Positions 7,069-13,512 of a DNA stretch of 15,541 bases are shown here, one piece after another. A program made the position numbers and the translations under genes. Each line of letters starts with the position of its first letter. Position 1 is the stretch's first letter. Under the pieces are notes generated by a model. The model saw only the letters and a program-made list of their open reading frames with translations. It did not search any database and was not told where the DNA came from. The DNA is from PALSA-505 sp036502085 (GTDB taxonomy: Bacteria > Actinomycetota > Actinomycetes > Streptosporangiales > Streptosporangiaceae), in NCBI GenBank assembly GCA_036502085.1, contig DASXZD010000120.1, positions 1 through 15,541 of the forward strand. Direction: 5' to 3'.

Positions 7069-7819
7069 CGGCCCAGGCGACGGCCTGCTCGCGGCGTTCA
7101 AAATCGTCGTCGCGGGGGGATTCGGGGCGGGCAAGACAACGCTCGTCGGCGCGGTGAGCGAGGTGCGCCCGCTGCGCACCGAGGAAACCCTCAGCAGCGG
7201 GAGTATCGGATTGGACGATCTCGGTGGCGTCGCCAATAAGACAACGACGACCGTCGCCATGGACTTCGGCCGGATCACGATCAGCAGCCGCCTCGTCCTC
7301 TACCTTTTCGGGACGCCCGGTCAGGAGCGTTTCTGGTTCATGTGGGACGAGCTGTCCTTTGGAGCGCTCGGCGCGGTGATCTTGGCCGACACCCGCCGAC
7401 TTGATGACTGTTTTCCGTCCGTCGATTATTTCGAGCAGCGCCGTCTGCCATTCATCGTCGCCATTAACTGTTTCGATAATTCGCAGCGCTACGATCCCGA
7501 GGACGTCCGCGTCGCGCTCGACCTCGACCGGCGGGTTCCCGTGATGCTCTGCGACGCCCGCCAGCGTGACTCGGCCAAGCAGGTGCTGATTACCCTCGTC
7601 GAGCACGTGCTCGCCACCAGACCGGTGCTACTCCAGGGCCCGTCGGAGCCCGGCAGCCTGTCCGGGGACCGCCCGGATGCCTCGGACCGCCCGGATGCCT
7701 CCGCCGACGGCGATAAGAGCCTCCCGGCCGGGAAACCGGCTGAACGTGATACCGCTGCCAGCGGCAGCGCCGGGGGCGGCTCGGGACGCGGACGTCCCGC
7801 CCGCCGGGTTCCCGGCTGA
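7049..7819 (+). CDS. cvnD: Conservon Ras/MglA-like small GTPase (CvnD)
   Basis: A 256-residue P-loop GTPase, the switch subunit of the conservon, expected to cycle on GTP at the membrane with CvnA, CvnB and CvnC. P-loop GGFGAGKTTL is at 23-32; a Thr-rich switch I (NKTTTTVAMDFG, 63-74) follows. Switch II is FGTPGQERFWFMWDEL (87-102), with Thr-Pro-Gly-Gln in place of the Asp-x-x-Gly-Gln of Ras. The base-recognition motif is NCFD (140-143) instead of NKxD, as is usual in this family, and CDAR (168-171) stands for the SAK loop. The GTPase fold ends near residue 192. The last 60 or so residues are a low-complexity Asp/Ser/Gly/Arg tail containing a tandem DNA duplication. The start overlaps cvnC by 20 nt, and a strong hairpin follows. 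Confidence 0.95.
   Translation: MGSAPSDGPGDGLLAAFKIVVAGGFGAGKTTLVGAVSEVRPLRTEETLSSGSIGLDDLGGVANKTTTTVAMDFGRITISSRLVLYLFGTPGQERFWFMWDELSFGALGAVILADTRRLDDCFPSVDYFEQRRLPFIVAINCFDNSQRYDPEDVRVALDLDRRVPVMLCDARQRDSAKQVLITLVEHVLATRPVLLQGPSEPGSLSGDRPDASDRPDASADGDKSLPAGKPAERDTAASGSAGGGSGRGRPARRVPG
7666..7701 (+). repeat. 18-bp perfect tandem duplication in the cvnD tail
   Basis: GGACCGCCCGGATGCCTC occurs at 7666-7683 and again at 7684-7701 without a mismatch. It adds six residues in frame, giving the repeated DRPDAS in the disordered C-terminus. Confidence 0.92.
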
Positions 7820-7906
7820 CCCCGCCCGGTCACCCCCATTGCCGGGGCGCACGGCTTGCCGGGGCCGCACGGCGGCGCGGACCCGGTGAGGTCTCCCGGC
7901 CCGGCT

Positions 7907-7942
7907 GCCGGAACGGCCGGGCGTCACCCCGGCCGTTCCGGC
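7907..7942. terminator. Bidirectional hairpin terminator between cvnD and the permease gene
   Basis: A perfect 15-bp stem (7907-7921 with 7928-7942, core CCGGAACGGCCGGG / CCCGGCCGTTCCGG) encloses a 6-nt loop, CGTCAC. It sits between two convergent genes, 88 bp past the cvnD stop and 28 bp past the permease stop, so it can end both transcripts. Confidence 0.85.
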
Positions 7943-7969
7943 TGGCTGGCGCGTCCGCGCCGACAAGCG

Positions 7970-9397
7970 TCAGTGGCTGCTGGCGTCGAAGGCCCGGCCG
8001 AACGCGCGGACCCGCTCCGGCCGGGTGTACACCAGGCCGAGAACGACTAGCAGGCCGGCCGCCAGGCAGCCCAGTGCGATCCACAGCGAGTAGCTGACCG
8101 GCGCGGGCGGGCGCGGCCAGATCGACGCGTAGATCGCGTAGCCGCAGATAGCCACCGCGATCAGCGGCATCACGATGTCCAGCAGCCAGTTGTAGGATTC
8201 GCCGACGCCGCGGGCCCTCCAGAAGAAGACCATGCCGGCCAGGGTGACGAGGACGTAGACGAACAGGATACCGATCGAGCCAGTCGTGGCCATCAGGAAG
8301 AAGTAGGGGAGGACGCCGTAGTGACGGCCAAGCGTTGCACCGAGCACGAACGTCAGCGCCACCGACGCCCCGATCCCGACCCAGGGGCTGTGGAAGCGGG
8401 GGGTGGTCGCGGCGAACACCCGCGGGATGCCGCGGTCTCGGCCCATGGCGAACAGCGTGCGCGCGGTCAACTGCACTCCGGCCAGTGCGGCTACGAAGCT
8501 GTCCACGACCACGACGATGTCTACCAGAGTGCTAAACCAGTGCCCGACATAGCGGTTGGACAGGGTGGCCAGGGCGGTGGGGTCGGCCGCCCAGCGGCCG
8601 ACGCCGGACACGCCGTAGCCGATCGCCTGGGCCCAGGTGGTGAAGACGAAGTACACGGTGGCCACGATCACCGTGCCGAGGATGGCGCGGGGGATGACCC
8701 GCCGCGGCTCGGTCGCCTCCTCGCCGAACACCGCCGCCGCCTCGAAGCCGATGTACCCGGTGAAGGCCAGAATCACGGCCAGGAACAGGCCGTGCGTACT
8801 GGGCGACAAGTTCGGGTCGAACGGCCGCCAGCTCAGACCGTGCGCGCCCCCCTTGGCCACGATGACCAGCGACAGGGCGACGATCGTGAGCACGCCGATC
8901 ACGGCGAAGACAAGCTGCACCCGGGTTGAGACCCTGATGTCGGTCAGGGCGATCATCAGGAGCAGCACGAGCAGGATGCAGAACAGCGGGAACCAGCCCA
9001 GGTGAATGCTGGTATTGGCGATGAGCACGGTGGACAAGAACTCCGACGAGATGATCAGCACGAAGGAGACCCCGAGCGCGAACGCGATCGCGTACATCCA
9101 GCCGCCGATGAAACCCACCCGCGGGCCGAGCCCGCGCACGGTATAGGCATACAACCCGCCCGCGTGCGCGATGCGCCGGGTGAAACGCACGATCACCGAA
9201 GCCAGGCACAAGCTGCCTATCCCGGCAATCACATAGGCGAGGGGCGCGGCGACGCCGGCAGTCGCGGCGGCCGCGGCCGGCGCCGCGGACACCGCGAAGG
9301 TCAGCGCCAGCAGGGCCAGCGACTGGGCGATGGCATCAGGGCTGCCGAGCACGCCGTGCCGCAGCTCACCGGCTTCTGTCCACTTCATTCTGGCCAT
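7970..9397 (-). CDS. APC-superfamily amino acid/amine permease
   Basis: A 475-residue integral membrane transporter with about 12 hydrophobic helices. Family landmarks are the first-helix region (SLALLALTFAVSAAPAAAA), GGLYAYTVRGLGPRVGFIGG after helix 2, and the consensus helix-6/loop motif AFTGYIGFEAAAVFGEEATE followed by PRRVIPRAI. Such proteins import amino acids, amines or related compounds using the proton or substrate gradient; the substrate cannot be read from the sequence. The ATG at 9397 has GGAGAG about 10 nt upstream; a second ATG three codons in is an alternative. It starts 48 bp after the hydrolase gene on the same strand, so the pair is probably one operon and the permease may carry the hydrolase's substrate or product. 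Confidence 0.93.
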   Translation of the reverse strand: MARMKWTEAGELRHGVLGSPDAIAQSLALLALTFAVSAAPAAAAATAGVAAPLAYVIAGIGSLCLASVIVRFTRRIAHAGGLYAYTVRGLGPRVGFIGGWMYAIAFALGVSFVLIISSEFLSTVLIANTSIHLGWFPLFCILLVLLLMIALTDIRVSTRVQLVFAVIGVLTIVALSLVIVAKGGAHGLSWRPFDPNLSPSTHGLFLAVILAFTGYIGFEAAAVFGEEATEPRRVIPRAILGTVIVATVYFVFTTWAQAIGYGVSGVGRWAADPTALATLSNRYVGHWFSTLVDIVVVVDSFVAALAGVQLTARTLFAMGRDRGIPRVFAATTPRFHSPWVGIGASVALTFVLGATLGRHYGVLPYFFLMATTGSIGILFVYVLVTLAGMVFFWRARGVGESYNWLLDIVMPLIAVAICGYAIYASIWPRPPAPVSYSLWIALGCLAAGLLVVLGLVYTRPERVRAFGRAFDASSH

Positions 9398-9445
9398 GGC
9401 CGTTTCTCTCTCCGCTCGTGGTCGTGGCTCGGGTTAGCCGAATGG

Positions 9446-10081
9446 TTAATCAAGCAGGGCGAAGACCCGCGCCGGACCGCCGTTGGCCGCCTTGACTTTG
9501 AGCGGCGCGACCACGATCCGGCAGCGTGGCGGCAGTTGGTCCAGCGTGGCGAGGTTCTCCAGGATGATCGCGCCCGCCGACAGCCACACCCGGTGCAGCT
9601 CGTATTCGGTGCTCTCGACCGGGTCCGCGGACGGCCCGTCGAAGCCGACGCCAGCCACGCCCGCATCGATCAGCGCCTTCGCCGCGGCCACGTCCGGGTA
9701 GCACCAGCCGTGCCAGTAGGCGTCCGTGCCCCAGTTCCGCGCATTGCCCGAGCGGAGCAGGACAATGTCGTTGCGGTGCACCTCGGGTAGGTAGCGGCCC
9801 AGCGTGTCCAGTCCGACCGCACCAGGTTCGTGAGCGCTCAGGTCGATAGTCAGCGCCTCGGTGACCAGATGGTCGAGCGGGATGTCGTCCAGCGTGCGGC
9901 CCCCCGCGACCTGGTGGGCGGGCGCATCAACGTGCGTGCCGGTGTGGTTGACGAAGGTGTACTCCGACATCGCATACCCGTCGGTGGCCACTTCGGCCAG
10001 GTCACGAAACCTTGGCGGGGTGATGCCTGCCATTAACGGCATGCCGTTGGTCATGCTTTGGGTCAGGTCAATGACCCTCAT
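9446..10081 (-). CDS. Cyclase-family metal-dependent hydrolase (kynurenine formamidase-like)
   Basis: A 211-residue cytoplasmic hydrolase of the cyclase family (Pfam Cyclase), which contains bacterial kynurenine formamidase KynB, isatin hydrolase and similar amide/lactam-cleaving enzymes. The metal-binding signature HTGTHVDAPAH is at 46-56 (His46, His50, Asp52, His56). GVGFDGPSADP (144-154) and the distal His163 and Glu175 (in ILENL) complete the usual active site. The start at 10081 is chosen because AAGGCGG lies 8 nt before it; a GTG at 10090 would put that site directly against the start codon. No other kyn genes are here, so tryptophan degradation is not supported; the true substrate is open. 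The first gene of a likely operon with the permease. Confidence 0.92.
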   Translation of the reverse strand: MRVIDLTQSMTNGMPLMAGITPPRFRDLAEVATDGYAMSEYTFVNHTGTHVDAPAHQVAGGRTLDDIPLDHLVTEALTIDLSAHEPGAVGLDTLGRYLPEVHRNDIVLLRSGNARNWGTDAYWHGWCYPDVAAAKALIDAGVAGVGFDGPSADPVESTEYELHRVWLSAGAIILENLATLDQLPPRCRIVVAPLKVKAANGGPARVFALLD

Positions 10082-10319
10082 CCGATGCACCGCCTTAGCG
10101 CACGAATCACCTGTAACAGCTAATGCAAGCTAGACCATACCGGGACGAGATCAAGAGCGGGGACATATCGCCCGGGACGCACAGGCTTTTGCACCAGCCG
10201 ACCTTAGGAGGCCGCCGCCGCGGCTTAGTTGATAGGCCTGTTGATGATCACACGCCGCGCCCGGCCCAGGCTCTCTCTCGCACCGCCTGGGTCAACGGGT
10301 CACCCGGGGGCGGTCGCCC
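10082..10319. other. Intergenic region upstream of the hydrolase, with remnant of the TPR-gene tail
   Basis: 238 bp without a gene. The part nearest the TPR gene (10238-10319), read on the minus strand in the same frame as that gene, continues past its TGA as PPGDPLTQAVRERAWAG before a second stop. The part near 10100-10150 is AT-richer and should hold the promoter of the hydrolase-permease operon, but I cannot place the hexamers with confidence. Confidence 0.5.
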
Positions 10320-10391
10320 TCATTCCGTCAGCCCGTCCGTGACCTTGCCGAGGCTTTCCAGTATCGCCTGGGACAACGGGTCTCCGGCCGG
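10284..10391 (-). repeat. 81-bp-spaced duplication across the TPR gene stop codon
   Basis: About 20 bp at 10284-10303 (CGCCTGGGTCAACGGGTC...) recurs at 10365-10384 with one mismatch over the first 19 bases. Translated on the minus strand the copies are GDPLSQAI, inside the protein, and GDPLTQAV, after the stop; both are in the same frame. Confidence 0.7.
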
Positions 10392-12521
10392 GAGCACTCG
10401 CTCGCAGCGGGAGGCGATGTCGCGCAGCAGTATCCTGGCGTCGGTCAGCAGGCCCGCGGAGTAGTAGATGTCCGCCAGCTTGGCGCGCCGGGCCAGGGTA
10501 TCCGGGTGATCAGGCCCGAGGAGTCGCTCGGACTCGGCGCTGACCTGTTCGAAGAGCTGCAGCGCGCGGGCTACCCGGTCGGTCGCGAAGTAGGCGGACG
10601 CCAGGCTGGCGCGGGCCGCGATCGTGTCCGGGTGCTCCCGTCCGGCCACCTGCTCACGGTCAGAGAGGGCACGCTTGTGCTGAGAGAGCGCTTGCTTGTC
10701 CTGGCCACTGGCTAGGTAGGCGTCGGCCAGCTTTTGCCGGGTGGTGATGGTATCGGGGTGCCGGCCCCCCTGTACCCGCTCCCGGTCGGCGAGCGTGCGC
10801 TTGTAGGAGGGAATCGCATCGGCGTAGCGGCCTGCGGCACAGCAGGCCGCGGCGTATTCGTCCCGCGTGGCGAGGGTGTCGGGGGAGTCGGAGCCGCGCA
10901 GGCGCTCGCAAACGATGGATGCCTCCCGCATGACGGCGACCGCGTCATCAGGCTGGCCCGCGGCCACCAGGGCATGACCGAGGCTGATCTGCACCGCGAG
11001 GATGTCAGGATGATCCGGTCCCAGGGCGCGGGCCCGGCCCGCTAGAACCCACTGAAACCAGGAGATGGCCTGTTCCGGCCGTCCGGCGACCAGGTAGGCG
11101 CCGGCTAGCCGCTGACCCGCCAGCAGCGTCGCGGAGTGATCCGGCCCGAGTACCCGGTCGCTGGCGGTGACCAGCTCTCCCCAGTAGCTGACGGCCGGGC
11201 CAGTCAGCCGGGCATTGTCCAGGCTCTGCCCGGCCCTGACCAGCAGCGGATGACAGCCGCCGCCGGCCCACAGCGCGCCGCCCGCGACCCGCTGCAGGCC
11301 CGCCGTGCATGACCGCAGCGCAGCGGTGACCCAGGCCGGAGTGTCCTGGGCCGGCCACGCCTCGAGCAGCGCGGCCGCCGCCGCATTAGCCGCCCGGCCC
11401 AGCATCTGCTCGGGCATCGCGGTGCGAACGGCCGCCTGGATCACGGGGCTCATCCGGACCGACCGCGCGTCGCCGACGTCGATCGTGAGTACCCCCGCAC
11501 GCTCCAGGTTGAGCACCTCGTCCCAGGCGCGTCTCGGCTCGGCCAGCGCGGCGTCGCCGTCGGCAGCCAGATAGCTGCAGGCGGAGCGGGTAGTGAACAG
11601 GCCGCCGGGGATGGCGGTGCCGTCGAGAACCGCGCCGAACGCCAGCAGGAGCTCGACCGAGCCGCCCGGTGACAGCCGCTCGGCCTGGTCTACCGACAGC
11701 GTCCAGGCCACTTCGGCGGCCGAAGGGTCCTTGTTGGCCGTGTCGGCAAACTGGTCCCGCCGGCGCGCATAGCGCTCACGGTAGTCACGGCAGGTCAGTG
11801 ACGAGCTGGCGATCACCGCGCTGGCCTGTGTCAGCGCCAGCGGCTCACAGCGCAGATCGTCTACGAGGTCGATCGCGCCCAGCCGCTGGTCCGGATCCGC
11901 GGCCAGGCGGCCCATCAGGTAGCTCAGCGCCTCCCGGGGACTGTAGACCCCGACCGGGAGAACGAGTGTCTGGCGCGCGCCCGCCAGCACCTCGGGATTG
12001 GCGCTCGTGACCAGGACCTTGCCCGTCGCGCCGGCCGGCCACAGGCCGTCCAGGTGCGCCGCGTCGGACAGGTCGTCGAGCACCATCAGCCACCGGCGGT
12101 CGGTGTCGTTCAGCCAGCGCACGAAACGGGAGGCGATCGACTCGGCGTCGCCGTCGACGGGGATGCCCATCGCCGCGACCGCTGCCTCCAGGTAACCGGT
12201 CAGCACCGAGGCCCGGCTGCCGGCCGAGACCCAGGCCAGCAGGTCCACCTCGCCGGCCTGCCACAGCGACTCCGCGACATACACGGCGAGCTGGGTCTTG
12301 CCGCACGACCCCAGCCAGCTCCTGGTGCCCCTGGCCGCCACCTGATGCGAGGCAAGCACCACTGTCGTGCCGGGAACGAGCGCCGCCTTCAGGCCGGGCG
12401 CCGTCTCCGGCCTGGCGCTGAAACAATCGGCCAGCGGAGGAAACACGCCCGAACGGACCGGCCAGGTCACCCGCTCGGCGGAGGACGCCGCCAGCCCGGG
12501 GGCTCGATCCCGATTGCTCAT
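10320..12521 (-). CDS. P-loop NTPase (NB-ARC-like) with six 42-residue TPRs
   Basis: A 733-residue cytoplasmic STAND-like protein, probably a nucleotide-controlled sensor or scaffold of unknown target. The nucleotide-binding half has a Walker A-like WLGSCGKTQLA (69-79; Trp replaces the usual first Gly of GxxGxGKT), Walker B WLMVLDD (144-150), GKVLVTSANPEVLAG (167-181) and the GLPLA-equivalent EPLAL (226-230). From about residue 457 come six uninterrupted 42-residue kinesin-light-chain-type TPRs, each starting like LGPDHPDTLARR, then a half unit (VLPAGDPLSQAILESLG). The ATG at 12521 has only AGGGG 10 nt upstream; a far better start signal at 12551 is in the same frame but is cut off by a TAA. 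No partner gene adjoins it, so target and trigger remain unknown. Confidence 0.88.
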   Translation of the reverse strand: MSNRDRAPGLAASSAERVTWPVRSGVFPPLADCFSARPETAPGLKAALVPGTTVVLASHQVAARGTRSWLGSCGKTQLAVYVAESLWQAGEVDLLAWVSAGSRASVLTGYLEAAVAAMGIPVDGDAESIASRFVRWLNDTDRRWLMVLDDLSDAAHLDGLWPAGATGKVLVTSANPEVLAGARQTLVLPVGVYSPREALSYLMGRLAADPDQRLGAIDLVDDLRCEPLALTQASAVIASSSLTCRDYRERYARRRDQFADTANKDPSAAEVAWTLSVDQAERLSPGGSVELLLAFGAVLDGTAIPGGLFTTRSACSYLAADGDAALAEPRRAWDEVLNLERAGVLTIDVGDARSVRMSPVIQAAVRTAMPEQMLGRAANAAAAALLEAWPAQDTPAWVTAALRSCTAGLQRVAGGALWAGGGCHPLLVRAGQSLDNARLTGPAVSYWGELVTASDRVLGPDHSATLLAGQRLAGAYLVAGRPEQAISWFQWVLAGRARALGPDHPDILAVQISLGHALVAAGQPDDAVAVMREASIVCERLRGSDSPDTLATRDEYAAACCAAGRYADAIPSYKRTLADRERVQGGRHPDTITTRQKLADAYLASGQDKQALSQHKRALSDREQVAGREHPDTIAARASLASAYFATDRVARALQLFEQVSAESERLLGPDHPDTLARRAKLADIYYSAGLLTDARILLRDIASRCERVLPAGDPLSQAILESLGKVTDGLTE

Positions 12522-12527
12522 GGCCCG

Positions 12528-12551
12528 TTACCCCTGACCATTCGTTCTCAT
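12528..12551 (-). CDS. Seven-codon leader ORF in frame with the TPR gene
   Basis: ATG at 12551 with a GGAGG Shine-Dalgarno reads MRTNGQG and stops at TAA (12530-12528). Two codons later comes the ATG of the TPR gene, in the same frame. Ribosomes loaded here could terminate and reinitiate 6 nt downstream. It may equally be the original start of the gene, now cut by a stop mutation. Confidence 0.5.
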   Translation of the reverse strand: MRTNGQG

Positions 12552-12557
12552 TGCGAA

Positions 12558-12562
12558 CCTCC
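12558..12562 (-). promoter_or_regulatory. Strong Shine-Dalgarno ahead of the leader ORF
   Basis: GGAGG (minus strand) lies 6 nt before the ATG at 12551, the best ribosome-binding site upstream of the TPR gene. Confidence 0.7.
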
Positions 12563-12764
12563 GTACGGTGCGTCCCAGGGGCAGGGCACAACGATACGGG
12601 CAACGAGTGCGGCGCGACGGCGCATCACCGCCCAAACGCCGCCGATGTCGCACATCCGCGCCGACGGGACGCGCCCGCGGACTGGCCGGCTCCCGGCCGG
12701 CGGGGCGGCACACCGGCTCGCGACTCCTCGCGCAGGCCAGGAACGTCGCCCCCCGCGGGCGGCA

Positions 12765-12887
12765 TCAGGATGCGCCGCCGCCGGCCCCGTGCAGTACTGC
12801 CCTCGCGCGGCCCGCCAGCCTGATCGTCGCGGCGACGTCAGGGTCGCCGGCGGTGGGCTGCAGGACAACGGTCGTCGCGCCCGCCTG
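12765..12887 (-). pseudogene. C-terminal remnant of an LLM-class flavin/F420-dependent oxidoreductase
   Basis: Forty codons to a TGA at 12765 read QAGATTVVLQPTAGDPDVAA followed by TIRLAGRARAVLHGAG. AGATTVVLQPTxDxPD is the typical last strand-and-loop of bacterial luciferase-like monooxygenases and F420-dependent oxidoreductases, which use reduced flavin or F420. The other 250-300 residues expected upstream (coordinates above 12887) are absent; that space is taken by the plus-strand hypothetical gene. A relic of a deletion or rearrangement. The rest of the 12563-12764 gap shows no gene. Confidence 0.62.
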
Positions 12888-12913
12888 GGGATCGCGAGTT
12901 CGGCCTGGCCACG

Positions 12914-13422
12914 ATGGCTAGCCATGCGTTCCAGTTCCTGGTGGGCGACGACGCGGACGGGACCGTGCTGCGCGTCGATCGCGCCCGCCCGCGCTTCCTG
13001 GACGGGCCGACGCTGGGCACGTTCCTGGCCGCGGCCGGGCTCGCCATGGGGGTCGATCCGCGGTTTGCATCCCACCGGAGGGATGCAATGCGCACATCGA
13101 CCCCCTTGGGGCTACCGCGTGCGACCGGCTGGCCGGGGTCGTTGACTTCGGGCTCACGCACCTGGACTCGCGGCCGTACGAGCGGACCATCGCGCGGAGC
13201 TACCGGTCGCCTGAGACCCTGGCGGCGTACCGTGCGGAACTGACCCGCCGCGGCTGGCCGCTCAGCCAGCTTGAGGAGGCGGCCATCGGGCCGGTCTACC
13301 GGGCGTTCCGCGTCGACATGGCCGCCTGGTCAATGGAGGAGGGGCGGCGAACGGGCGAGTACGACCTGGCGATGATCGAACGGCAGCTGGCCAGGACCGG
13401 GACGCCGCCGCCCCGGGCCTGA
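12914..13422 (+). pseudogene. Frameshifted hypothetical gene
   Basis: Two coherent plus-strand pieces lie in different frames. The first starts at ATG 12914 (MASHAFQFLVGDDADG, LDGPTLGTFLAAAGLAMGVD) and is protein-like with G/C third positions to about 13060. The second, one frame back, runs from about 13093 (HIDPLGATACDRLAGVVDFG) through LAAYRAELTRRGWPLSQLEE and EEGRRTGEYDLAMIERQLAR to TGA at 13420-13422. Joined they would give about 170 residues. I do not recognise the family; it is soluble-looking, with no signal peptide or membrane helix. The coherent frame may begin slightly before 12914 (GDREFGLAT). The switch occurs inside a 58-bp imperfect palindrome, so a palindrome-linked indel or an assembly error is likely. 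Confidence 0.6.
13048..13105. repeat. 58-bp imperfect palindrome at the frameshift
   Basis: Outer arms GGGGGTCGAT (13048-13057) and ATCGACCCCC (13096-13105) are exact complements. Three more pairs (GCG 13060-13062 with CGC 13091-13093) follow, and the inner arms TTGCATCCC (13065-13073) and GGGATGCAA (13080-13088) pair exactly around a 6-nt loop. In total there are 22 base pairs. It lies within coding sequence rather than after a stop, so it is unlikely to be a terminator. Confidence 0.85.
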
Positions 13423-13431
13423 CCTGGCGGC

Positions 13432-13454
13432 GCCTGGCACCCGGGAGGCCAGGC
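13432..13454. terminator. Possible weak terminator between the convergent hypothetical gene and recQ
   Basis: A 7-bp stem (GCCTGGC with GCCAGGC) around a 9-nt loop begins 10 bp past the TGA of the hypothetical gene and about 60 bp from the recQ stop. Short, without a T-tract. Confidence 0.35.
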
Positions 13455-13512
13455 ATGCGGCCAGCCAGCGCCGACCGCAACAGGTCCCGCGCACCCGGGA
13501 GACCGGCCACGA

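Noticed and set aside
9446..10081. Assignment of the hydrolase as kynurenine formamidase kynB
   Set aside because: The metal motif fits the family, but no other tryptophan-degradation gene is present and the family is functionally broad.
12054..13145. 363-codon plus-strand open frame across the TPR gene 5' end
   Set aside because: Arg/Pro/Gly-rich, overlaps the TPR coding region and leader antisense, and has no recognisable motif.
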